Shown in pieces: positions 51,209-59,435 of a DNA stretch of 60,237 bases. The stretch covers positions 1 through 60,237 of the forward strand of contig BLSF01000116.1 in the NCBI GenBank assembly GCA_012862575.1, given 5' to 3'. A program made the position numbers and the translations under genes. The DNA is from Parietichytrium sp. I65-24A. Taxonomy: Eukaryota; Sar; Bigyra; Thraustochytrida; Thraustochytriidae. Numbering within the stretch: the first letter of the stretch is position 1; each line of letters begins with the position of its first letter. The notes under the pieces are model-generated. The model was not told the origin of the DNA. It was given only the letters and a program-made list of their open reading frames with translations, and did not search any database.

Positions 51209-51868
51209 TTACGCTTTGCTCTGATCTGGTTCTCCTTTTGCCTTTTTTGTCGCTTCAACTCCCTCTGACGAGACTCTTTCTCTCGCTCGCTTCTTGTGAA
51301 GCGCCGCACGTCTTCCGTGATGACTTGCGACAAAGCACGTGACGATGGCAACGAGGTCGTCATGGGCACCGTCTTCGTCGCTCTCACTCTGATTGTGAAC
51401 GGTGAGTGCTGTACCATACTTTGCGCAGATTTGCTCAAATATGTCGTACCCAATTCGGGCAAGTCTATCCTTGTAGAGGACGGTAATCTCTTTGACCACT
51501 CCATCGCACACGAGTCCCAGAAGGGAAGACAGTCCCTTACGTTGAAAGTTAACGCCACTCCCGACATCGGTGATGACGCGGTCATGCTGGGGGTAAGACT
51601 GCTTGAGTCGCTCGACTTGACGTCCCAGATCGTCCTTTTGTTTGGCCGAGGAGACACGGGCGTAGAGGATGTGCATTTTCGGCTTGGCAGCAACGATTGG
51701 CTCGGAGAGATTGAGCTTTCGGAGGACATCGGACACGAGATATCGACGCCTTCCATCTTTCCCGATTCGGAGGTGTCTGACTGACCCGTCTTCCGCCCAA
51801 TTTCGTAAACAGGACAACGTGATACCATACTGGTCCACGAAGAACTTCCCAGGGCGATACTTTTCCAT
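51209..51868 (-). CDS. tnpA: IS607-family serine recombinase (TnpA)
   Basis: This 219-residue transposase has an N-terminal MerR-like helix-turn-helix (about residues 8-45) followed by a small resolvase domain. ILYARVSSAKQKDDLGRQ holds the catalytic serine (S73) and its partner arginine. KDRLAR (about 134-139) and the C-terminal ASHHGRRAALHKKRARER complete the IS607 pattern. Length is typical of the family, and no frameshift is seen, so the gene may be active. The ATG at 51868 is clear. It would excise and insert the element through a phosphoserine link. Its presence with TnpB fits IS607 elements of giant viruses. Confidence 0.88.
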   Translation of the reverse strand: MEKYRPGKFFVDQYGITLSCLRNWAEDGSVRHLRIGKDGRRRYLVSDVLRKLNLSEPIVAAKPKMHILYARVSSAKQKDDLGRQVERLKQSYPQHDRVITDVGSGVNFQRKGLSSLLGLVCDGVVKEITVLYKDRLARIGYDIFEQICAKYGTALTVHNQSESDEDGAHDDLVAIVTCFVASHHGRRAALHKKRARERVSSEGVEATKKAKGEPDQSKA

Positions 51869-52121
51869 TAGAGTTCAAAAGTTCAAGAGTAAGCGGATTT
51901 GACAAGTCGAGACCGAGGTCGAAGTCGAGTTTGGGGTCTGCTGGGTCCCAAAAGCGACTTTCAAAAGCCTATGCGTTTTTCGTGGAGTACATCTATGGCA
52001 CAAGGTCTCACGGTATCTGATATAACAAACGATAGCTTCCAGAATAGCCCCAAGGGAAAATTTCTCTCTACGTTCAAGCGGTACTCCATACAACTATTCA
52101 TACGACAACAGAAAAAAAAAC

Positions 52122-52379
52122 TTACCTGTCGTAAAAACCTTTTGCATTCTCATAATTATCCGCGCCAGTCGCGGCTGGCAAGAAAATCGTGGCCATGTGA
52201 AGATCAAAGAGTGCTCTGAAGTTCCTATTGTTGCTGAAATGCCAATGGGCATCATCGTAGAGGGAATTCAGTCCTCCCGAGTTTGCATCCGCACTTATTC
52301 TATTGAATCTTGATGCTCTAACATAATTGTAGATCAGATACACGACAAGAACGAAGCCCGTGCCGACAACAGCTGTCAA
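52122..52379 (-). pseudogene. Truncated duplicate of the 14688 membrane protein gene
   Basis: The frame encodes a membrane helix and VRASRFNRISADANSGGLNS, matching SRASRFNRISANANS of the gene at 14688-15197, and the DNA around it is nearly identical over about 55 bases. The start and first helix are missing: similarity stops at about 52375, where the tyrosine-recombinase frame begins on the other strand. The 3' end runs into a consensus donor (GACAG|GTAAGT), but no matching exon is found towards the IS607 element. It is a broken copy, probably cut by the insertions on both sides. Confidence 0.65.
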
Positions 52380-52384
52380 ACAGA

Positions 52385-54321
52385 AGACCCCTCCCGCCGA
52401 GAGTCTTGAAAACGCGAGGAAAGTGTTCGATTACCTTGCCTCCGAGGTCTTCTTTGTTCCCGGGCATGAGAACAGCAGCCCCAGCGGCAGGATCTCGCGT
52501 CTCCTGGCCGTCCTGAAGGATTACATCCAGTTCATGATTGGTGACGCTGGAATGGCGGAGAGTCATGTGAAGGAGCACAAGGCTTCGATTCGCAAGTTTA
52601 TCAAGCTATCGTTCGCGCCGTATTTGCGGAGGGACATTGAGGATATATGCAAAGCAGCCTTCGAAAGCCCGGAGCTCACCGGTCTGCAGCAGTCGATGAG
52701 CACCAAAGCAAAGTTCGAGGATCCCGAAGCGGCGTTCCGACGGGGCTCCAACCACACGGACCCTTTCAGCGACAAGGAAATTGACGTGCTCTCTAACTTC
52801 TTGCTCTCACGGGCGGTGGTGAACGCCGACGGCCTCCCGTCCCGCGACACGTTTGTATACATCATGTGCTCACTCATGCTCAACCTCGGATGCCGGCCGA
52901 ACGAAATGGCGCTCCTGAACTTCAAGTCGATCCTTCGGATGGAGCATGAGTTCAATCAGCACTGCAAGTTGTTCGTCCGCACTGCATACTGCAAGGGCCG
53001 GTGGATGCCTCGCGCGTTTGTGGTTTATTCGAATGTGAGCAATCTCTCACGCTCGTGGCACGTGGCACTTTCATGCGCATTGCATCTCTTGCAAGATGAG
53101 ACATTGGCAGAGGCTGGGCGCTCGACTCGTTCACCAGGTGCGACTCCACGCGATGATGATTTGGACTCCGAGTCTTCGATGGAAGGAGACGACTTGGACG
53201 AGGCCGAATGTATATCAAATGGCGGTTGGACCAAGACCACATTCTTTCTGAACTCGTTGCTCCAGCACACGCGGATGAAGGAGAGCTTTGAACTAGGCAC
53301 GAGAGAGGAGCGCAAGGTGAAGGCGTTCAACAAGAAATGGATGGCTCTTTGCAATAGCCAAATCAAAGCCGCGCTCGGGGACCGATCCGACGTCGCTAAC
53401 CTGAGCATGTATAGCTATCGGAAGTACCTTTTGTCGGCTTGTCAGAACGCCGCGATTCACTCTGACATTGCGCCATACGTCACGAGTCGTGTCGGGCATG
53501 ACATCGCCTTCTACAATGAGTCGCAGGAGACAGCCTTCTCCAAGACCGGAGGCAGACTGATGCGGGAGCAGCGGACGAGCGGGGACATGGACGGCTACTA
53601 CAGGGCAAACACGAGTGTTGGTGACTCGCTCGTGGCCAAAATCGCTGCGCAGCGCCATACCGACGCATGTGCCAACGATCACATCCTGGATACCATACTT
53701 GCGAATCTACAGCAATTCTTTCCGACGGAGGCAGATCTCGAGACTGCGATCAGGGCCGTCTTCCCTTCGTCCATGGTCCGGGACGCGCTGCCCAGGTGGT
53801 CGTTGGAGATCATGTTTGTTTACTATTTCATTGGGTGTAGTGAGAAGGAGAGGATCGAGGAGGATATGGATTTTCCTCACGCGCCGCCTCTGCCGCGCTA
53901 CAAACGCAATGCGTTCGATTTTGCCAGGGACGTGTGTCCCGCGCTGGTTGACTTCATTCATAGCATTCCGCGCATGCCGGTCGTCAGTTTCGATCAGAGT
54001 TTTGCCATGCAGGTGTTACTCAACAAAACCAAGGTCTACCAAGTTGACCAAGAGACCGGTGAATTGATTTTTCTGACGTCAGTCATACCGGAGCAAGCAA
54101 AGAAAATTGTCCCCCTTGGCGGCAGTCGGTGGCGCCCGCTAGAAAAGCCAAGCATGCCGAGGTCGTTTTTCCGCGAGTCTTCGCTCTCAAGAAAGGGGCC
54201 CCGTCGCGTCTTTGCTTCGACCATCGATACCGCTCCTCCTCCTCCTCCTCCTCCTCCTCCCCCCCTCCTCCGTGTCTGCCCACGGAGCGCCGAATGGAGT
54301 TTGATGAAACTGCGAAAGTGA
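52385..54321 (+). CDS. Tyrosine recombinase-like protein, start uncertain
   Basis: The frame is open from a GTG at 52360, whose first codons lie inside the truncated duplicate gene. At 52384 an acceptor-like TGTCAAACAG ends in frame, so coding may start with an unseen upstream exon; the first internal ATG is at 52534. Features are LGCRPNEMALLNFKSI (Arg box I, about residue 178), MYSYRKYLL (box II arginine, usual His replaced by Tyr, about 350), VGHD (about 377) and GYYR (candidate nucleophile Tyr, about 411). This suggests a phage- or Crypton-like integrase. The frame ends in a poly-Pro tract made by a CTC microsatellite at 54231-54268. Confidence 0.6.
54231..54268. repeat. CCT microsatellite spanning two overlapping frames
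   Basis: A run of CCT triplets and C bases encodes Pro repeats in the recombinase frame and Ser repeats in the neighbouring frame. Slippage here would join or separate them. Confidence 0.9.
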
Positions 54322-55001
54322 AGTCAGAGCTGCATTTATTTGATGGCGATAGCAATAGCGATAGCGATGCTGATGAGTGTCAATACATGGGAAGCCGCAG
54401 TCCAAGCGGAGATCACGTCGGCTCTGACAGCGACTCTTCTTCATCGTCATCTTTGTCATCTTCATCATCGTGGCATGCGCTTCAACGCTTACACATCGGT
54501 CAGCACGCAAAGGAGAACATCGGGGCATTGGCGAACCTGAACCTCGCGTCCGACGCATTGCCCAAAGCGGTACTCAAACTGAAGCCGAAAGCGAAACCAA
54601 AGCCGGCTCTCACGGAATCGGATCTCACAAAGCTTGTATTCGAGAACGACGAAGTGATGAAGTGCTGGACGAACATGAAGTTGGAGAAAAGCATGACGTT
54701 CGAGGAGAAGTGTCAGGCGCTTCTTGACGTTTGGTATAGACCGCCGCTGGGCCTAGCGGAACTTGAACCTCGACTCGCGCAATTCTCCATGTCTCGATGG
54801 AACCGGACTGCCATAAATGAATTCTCTTCCGAGAAGGGGACCGAGTCCTACAAATTGAAGCTAAAGCACCGGAATATATGCGTGCAAGTGAATAACATCG
54901 AACGCTTTGGTGGAGACTTTGCGAGGCTTGCCGAGCGAATCAGGGAGAAATTTCCAGGTGACACACCAAATGGGGAGCACCTGCGCAAAAATCTTGTGTA
55001 G
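54294..55001 (+). CDS. Acidic/Ser-rich hypothetical protein, 235 aa
   Basis: The ATG at 54294 (MEFDETAKVK) overlaps the recombinase end by 28 bases in another frame. The same frame is open back to 54129 through the microsatellite. Residues 15-65 are Asp/Ser repeats. The second half looks folded (SMTFEEKCQALLDVWYRPP, NICVQVNNIERFGGDFARLA) but is not recognised. It may be a separate gene or the displaced C-terminal part of the recombinase gene after a frameshift in the CTC repeat. Confidence 0.55.
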   Translation: MEFDETAKVKSELHLFDGDSNSDSDADECQYMGSRSPSGDHVGSDSDSSSSSSLSSSSSWHALQRLHIGQHAKENIGALANLNLASDALPKAVLKLKPKAKPKPALTESDLTKLVFENDEVMKCWTNMKLEKSMTFEEKCQALLDVWYRPPLGLAELEPRLAQFSMSRWNRTAINEFSSEKGTESYKLKLKHRNICVQVNNIERFGGDFARLAERIREKFPGDTPNGEHLRKNLV

Positions 55002-55044
55002 CGTGACAGTCGAAGTAAAAACTTTGTTAATCTGAGTAAGTATC

Positions 55045-56385
55045 TTAACTTGCGAACTTGATGGCCATGAGACCACCGGAGATTCGGATGATGTTGAAGT
55101 ACGTCGCGTAGATGTTGACTTCCATCTCCTCGGCCTCATTGCGCTCACGCGGCGTGCCAGGCGAGCCGTCTTCATTTGGCTCGACCGGAAGCAAATTGGC
55201 GTTATCATGCTTGGCGAAGCCAATCTCGAGGGAGAAGTTGTCGATACGCGACAGGTTCACGCTGCCTGTTGGCCACCACTGCAGCGGATGCGCGGCGAAG
55301 GAGTACAGGTAGAGCGGACGACGTGGCGTGCGGTCAAAGTACAATGAGGCCTGGATCTTGCGGTAGTAAAGGCTGGAATGGGACCTCTCGCGCTCGGAGT
55401 TGTTAAAGAGCAGTCGGATGCCGGTGATCGGGTCATCGCCCAAGGAGTCGGTCAGCTCCCAGTTGAACCACTGGTTCCTGCGGACGTTGGACATCTTGCG
55501 GGCAAAGATGTACAGAGCAGTCACCGGGTGGTTGAAGTTCACGTTAAGGGCGGACTTGAGGCTTCCCTTGCCCTTTACGTTACCAGTGCTGTGCTGGACG
55601 GTCTGGATGAGGTACTCATGCGGCTTGCTCGCGAAGAGCGTCCTCTCGGCCGTGTCTAGGTATACATAGTTGATCATAACACGCGCTGACTGAATCTCGC
55701 CCCGCTTGGTGGCGTCGCCGCTCAGGCTCTTCACGCCGTTAGGGTCGCTCCAGCAGATCAAGTCAGACAAGCGCTTGAGACGAATTACGATCTTACTGTC
55801 GTGGAACTGGAGCGCGATGACTGGAAGCGCCTGTGAGCGCGCCTTGGTGAACCAGAAGGGCAGGCGAGTCCAGATCTGGGTGATCCTGCGGTCGTCAGCT
55901 GCGTTCAGGTTGCCGTGCTTGGACCAGAACTTGAGTTGTGATGCATCAGTGGCAGTGTGCGGCGCGCGTAGCACAAGTTCGTCCACGTCGATGTTCGAGT
56001 TGGAGCTGACCTCATGCATGCACTCGAGGAAGTCTCCGGTAAACGCATCAACCGTTGTGGTGCCGACGTTGAACGAAGCCTCCTCGATCATCGCATGGCC
56101 GAGTGCATTCGTCCAATGGCAGTCATTCACGGCAGGGTCAAGCGGCTCGAGCATGTCCAGGTCGCAGCAAAAGTACACGTCCGTGATCAGATCCCCATTG
56201 CGAGAGACGCTGACATGCAGCTGGTCTCCATATCGCGGCGCGACGATTGGTAGCTCCACGCTTTCGACCGCGTACGAAGAGACCCTCTTGTAAGTTTTGC
56301 GGAAAAGCGAAACCTGGGCGGAAAGATCGAGGTACCCGTTCTGAACCCCCTTCGCCGCCAACTGCTGAATGCACCCGGTTGACAT
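55045..56385 (-). CDS. Major capsid protein (double jelly-roll)
   Basis: This 446-residue protein is the main capsomer subunit. It shows the family order: LFRKTYKRVSSYAVESVEL near the start (about 28-46), SRNGDLITDVYF (about 59-70), ALQFHDSKIVIRL (about 205), YLDTAERTLFA and HEYLIQTVQ (about 250-275), NFNHPVTALYIFA (about 288), and a final YLYSFAAHP...GSVNLSRIDN segment before IRISGG at the end. Length is typical for iridovirus and phycodnavirus-like capsid proteins. There are no introns. The ATG at 56385 is the first. A GA-repeat and promoter region lies upstream, shared with the divergent 56649 gene. Confidence 0.93.
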   Translation of the reverse strand: MSTGCIQQLAAKGVQNGYLDLSAQVSLFRKTYKRVSSYAVESVELPIVAPRYGDQLHVSVSRNGDLITDVYFCCDLDMLEPLDPAVNDCHWTNALGHAMIEEASFNVGTTTVDAFTGDFLECMHEVSSNSNIDVDELVLRAPHTATDASQLKFWSKHGNLNAADDRRITQIWTRLPFWFTKARSQALPVIALQFHDSKIVIRLKRLSDLICWSDPNGVKSLSGDATKRGEIQSARVMINYVYLDTAERTLFASKPHEYLIQTVQHSTGNVKGKGSLKSALNVNFNHPVTALYIFARKMSNVRRNQWFNWELTDSLGDDPITGIRLLFNNSERERSHSSLYYRKIQASLYFDRTPRRPLYLYSFAAHPLQWWPTGSVNLSRIDNFSLEIGFAKHDNANLLPVEPNEDGSPGTPRERNEAEEMEVNIYATYFNIIRISGGLMAIKFAS

Positions 56386-56648
56386 ATTTGGTCTGAATGA
56401 AAATTACAGAGAGAGAGAGAGAGAGTATGTGTGTGATATTTTGGAGAAGTGATTATTTGCGTGTGAAGTGCCTGAGTGTACGTAGTCGTTGCGTTGTATT
56501 GAGTTGCCTTGCGGAAAATAGTCTCTCCCGTACGTGACACATGGGCATAGAAAAAAAATTAGAGTTATGACGCCCGGAGCCTGGTGGATAGACGATATTT
56601 TTTCCAGATGAGATGAAGTGAGGAGAAGAAAGGGTTCCAAACGGAAGA
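56386..56648. promoter_or_regulatory. Divergent promoter of the capsid gene with GA repeat
   Basis: The 263-base gap has a GAGAGAGAGA run at about 56407-56424 close to the capsid start, plus A-rich DNA. It probably carries a strong late promoter, but no motif is recognised. Confidence 0.5.
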
Positions 56649-57182
56649 ATGAAAAGAAAAAAGTCGTCCAATGGTTCATCCAACGGCTCATCCGCCACGA
56701 GGCGTCGGAGTTCTCGAGGCGCGAACACACTTTCTTTAAGTAGTGCGGAGTCTCTCAAAAAACCGCTGAGTGTGAGGAAGGCGAAGGAGCTCCTCGGAGG
56801 CGAGTTTCCTCATGTCAAAGGCCGGAAAAACCGATATCCAGACGCAACTGATGAGAAGGCCTGGACCGCGCTGGTCAACAAGGCCCGTGCATACCGTCTG
56901 AGGGAACTGAAACACATTGAAAAGTACAAGTCCAAGGGCCTGGAACCTCCGAGACTGAAGCCGGACTATAAGCTGCGACACGTGCTCTACTTTTGCAATC
57001 CGAATGCAAGATGGAAGAAGCGCAAACGGTGGGAGCACCGTAAGCTCCTGGGGCTGGAAGTCGGTGATCCGAGGCATGTGCATCACTGGAACCAGCAAAC
57101 GATGAGCTTACGAGACACTGAAGTAATGACTCCATGTGAGCATAGGCGGGCACATGGCAAGCGCTGCTCGCTCAGGCCTTAA
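56649..57182 (+). CDS. Basic protein with HNH-like motif, 177 aa
   Basis: The protein is strongly basic. Its N-terminus is Ser/Arg-rich (SSNGSSNGSSATRRRSS). The end contains VHHWNQQTMSLRDTEVMTP followed by CEHRRAHG, which resembles the HH...N...EH...H layout of HNH nucleases, but the usual paired cysteines are not evident. A nuclease or a DNA-binding virion protein are the two options. A stem of seven base pairs follows the stop (57195-57223). Confidence 0.5.
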   Translation: MKRKKSSNGSSNGSSATRRRSSRGANTLSLSSAESLKKPLSVRKAKELLGGEFPHVKGRKNRYPDATDEKAWTALVNKARAYRLRELKHIEKYKSKGLEPPRLKPDYKLRHVLYFCNPNARWKKRKRWEHRKLLGLEVGDPRHVHHWNQQTMSLRDTEVMTPCEHRRAHGKRCSLRP

Positions 57183-57194
57183 GACAAGTGGAAA

Positions 57195-57223
57195 CCTCTC
57201 CGAGAGTGTGTAGGGAGGAGAGG
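57195..57223 (+). terminator. Candidate 3' hairpin after the HNH-like gene
   Basis: CCTCTCC and GGAGAGG form a seven-base stem with a 15-base loop shortly after the stop codon. Confidence 0.4.
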
Positions 57224-57387
57224 GGTCTCGTTAACCTATTTGATCACGAGGAACACTGTAGTGGCGTTATTTTTATCTATGCATGGACGGGTGTCTGGGT
57301 GCAGAGTAGTCTTGAGGAGAGGGTGCGATTGTACATGTTGTATTTTGAAAACTTGAAGTTGAATCAAATTGTGTGAATTCGAGAGGA

Positions 57388-57975
57388 ATGAGCGCCGACA
57401 CGTCATCGCTAATGGCGGCGGTGCAAGTGCCAGGCGACTCCATGGGCAGCTCTGGTGGGGAGGATGGTGAACCTATTGACTTTGGGGCGATGGTAAAGTC
57501 TTACCTCGCACTGGATGACGAGGCCAAGTCCATAAGCAAGAGCGTTACGAAGCCTAAGAATGCGCTGAAGAAGGAGATAATGAAGTATATGAGCGAGAAC
57601 AAGGTGAGCAAGGTCAATGCTGGTCAGACCGCGCTGTATATGACGCAGACTGAGAGAAGGGGCCCTGTGTCCAGGGCGACCGTCCGCGATGCCGCCATGC
57701 AATTCTTCCAGGTGGACGACCTAGATGTGACGCTTGAAGAGGCCAAGCATCTTCCGGAAGAAGACTCGAGGAGACTGGAGGAGTGCGAGGAGTTGTTGCG
57801 CCTAATTGAGAACCTTGCCGGCGTGCGGGCATCTGAGTCTCTGTTAAGACAAGCTGCTTCATCGGAGCGCAAACCACTCAAACCGCTTCCCCCGATGATG
57901 ACCGTGTACAAGGTTCAAGATGATAGTGCATCAGCAGGTGATGATGGTGGCAAGAAGAGAATGCGCTCAGGCTGA
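57388..57975 (+). CDS. Hypothetical helical protein, 195 aa
   Basis: The frame opens with GTG at 57373; the ATG at 57388 (MSADTSSLMA) is the likely start. The centre has an acidic then Lys-rich helix (KSYLALDDEAKSISKSVTK, NALKKEIMKYMSENK) followed by a short strand and GPVSRATVRDAAMQFF. A similar order (helix, KK-rich helix, small domain) occurs in small conserved proteins of several NCLDVs, but I cannot name a family. The C-terminus is basic (KKRMRSG). Confidence 0.6.
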   Translation: MSADTSSLMAAVQVPGDSMGSSGGEDGEPIDFGAMVKSYLALDDEAKSISKSVTKPKNALKKEIMKYMSENKVSKVNAGQTALYMTQTERRGPVSRATVRDAAMQFFQVDDLDVTLEEAKHLPEEDSRRLEECEELLRLIENLAGVRASESLLRQAASSERKPLKPLPPMMTVYKVQDDSASAGDDGGKKRMRSG

Positions 57976-58020
57976 AGTCGGTTTGAATGTCTCGAACCCG
58001 TACTGGCCTCTCTCAAGTGA

Positions 58021-58677
58021 CTAGTACTTCCAAGCGGGCTGGAACGGCGGAAGCGCAGCGCTGGACTGGACACTGTAGAGATCGAGCGTGTTCCTTTTGT
58101 TCGACGTTGCGATGGGTGTCATATGCGGCGCCCATGCGCCATCGGTGTTGCGCCACAGCTGGGCCTCTGGGTCGTCGAACTCAAAATTGCATTCATGGCC
58201 AGCGCCGAGACGGCGCCAGCTCTCTCTCTCGAACAAATCCATTCTTTCTCTGATCGCAGGCAGATGAAAGAGGACCTCGTCCACGGTCTCGCTTATCAAC
58301 CTCTCCCGCATCTCTGAAATGGTCTCCTGGCGCAAGTTGGTGACCATGTCGGCGTCATGAACCTCGACGCCGTGAAGCTCGCGCAAAGCGTTGCCAGACT
58401 CGTCGTCATCGAATATGCCGTAATGCGGCATTGCCCAGTGCCCGTGGCCCCCCTCGTCGGTCTCGAACTTGCGCGTGAGTATTTCAGAAGCGATGCCCTC
58501 CACCTCAAGGGCGCAGTCGTTCAGGTCTCCGGCAGCAACGGCTACTCTGCGCAGTACTTCTTGGACCGTGTCAGTCGTGAGGATGTGGTTCTGGGCGTGG
58601 TCATCGCCTCTGATGAACGCGAGAGCGGCAGAGGTTCCGGAGCGTTCGAAACGTACGCTTTTCCTCGGGAGCGCCAT
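58021..58677 (-). CDS. Hypothetical protein, 218 aa
   Basis: Unrecognised soluble protein with an Arg-rich start (MALPRKSVRFERSG) and a long charged helical centre (TVDEVLFHLPAIRERMDLFE). His and Asp are frequent in the middle (GGHGHWAMPHYGIFDDDE) but no metal motif is clear. The ATG at 58677 is the first in frame. It is convergent with the 57388 gene, 45 bases away. Confidence 0.6.
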   Translation of the reverse strand: MALPRKSVRFERSGTSAALAFIRGDDHAQNHILTTDTVQEVLRRVAVAAGDLNDCALEVEGIASEILTRKFETDEGGHGHWAMPHYGIFDDDESGNALRELHGVEVHDADMVTNLRQETISEMRERLISETVDEVLFHLPAIRERMDLFERESWRRLGAGHECNFEFDDPEAQLWRNTDGAWAPHMTPIATSNKRNTLDLYSVQSSAALPPFQPAWKY

Positions 58678-58899
58678 CGGTTACTTGAAGTGTATTTTCA
58701 GTTTTTCAGTCTTCCCTCGGCCAACCAAAAAGACGCAATATTCCGTGCAATTTTTCTTCTTGCCTATGTTCTCACAGTGACATCAAAAAATTCACCGCTC
58801 GCCATTCGTATATGAGAAGAAATAAAAAGAGAGGAGAACGAAGGTGACCTCGAGCCAGACCCCGTCTTCGCCCAACTGAGCTCGAGTGTTTCCGAAGAA

Positions 58900-59382
58900 A
58901 TGCCTGTGGCGCATGGCTCACAACACCCGTTCAATGAATACGGGATGATGTACAATCCGCCGGAAACTCCGACGAGAAACTCCAGACCGAACAAGCAAGC
59001 ATTGCGTGACGCCCATGTATCCATCAGCAAACCTTCCGTCTTCGGCGTACGGAGGGCGACCCCGAGCACGCTGTATGGTCCTTACCCTTTGAATGAAGTC
59101 GCAAGCTTTCACACCAGACTCCTGGCAAGAATTCGAATGATGATTGCGCTGGGCGCTGTAATCATCTTTCTATTTCTGTTCGCTTTCTTGATACTCTCGC
59201 TGGTCTCCCAGGATACCGCCGTGGCATTGGCAGACGCAATTGGCATCAAAATTCTGAAGCGAGTCGCCACTGGTGAAATCTTTTCAAGAGATAACTTTGC
59301 GATGGGCATTTCATTCGTGTTTGCCATGTGGGCATCATGGTGGATCTTGAGTAGAATGCAAGATATGTACCGGGGTCGATAG
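58900..59382 (+). CDS. Two-helix membrane protein, 160 aa
   Basis: The N-terminal 80 residues are polar with Pro and Asn. Two hydrophobic helices follow at about 82-104 (ALGAVIIFLFLFAFLILSLV) and 134-152, with a short basic end. There are no cysteines. It is probably a small virion membrane protein; no family is recognised. The ATG at 58900 is the first in frame. Confidence 0.65.
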   Translation: MPVAHGSQHPFNEYGMMYNPPETPTRNSRPNKQALRDAHVSISKPSVFGVRRATPSTLYGPYPLNEVASFHTRLLARIRMMIALGAVIIFLFLFAFLILSLVSQDTAVALADAIGIKILKRVATGEIFSRDNFAMGISFVFAMWASWWILSRMQDMYRGR

Positions 59383-59435
59383 ATGCCTTTTTTTGTAAAA
59401 TTTTATAAGAATATGATGAAAGTCACTCTCTACGT

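Larger units (their letters stand above)
49560..51900 (-). mobile_element. IS607-family element (serine recombinase plus TnpB)
   Basis: The element holds an IS607-type serine recombinase (51209-51868) and, downstream on the same strand, a TnpB gene (49573-50361), the typical IS607 order. The two are separated by about 850 bases that contain a tandem duplication and an ambiguous base, so the original tnpA-tnpB overlap has been disturbed. Exact ends cannot be fixed because IS607 lacks terminal inverted repeats. The coordinates are therefore approximate. Confidence 0.75.

Noticed and set aside
50992-51828. 278-codon minus-strand frame over the serine recombinase
   Set aside because: Most of it is the wrong frame of the recombinase gene. 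Only the charged end beyond the recombinase stop could be TnpB leftover, and it has no supporting motif.
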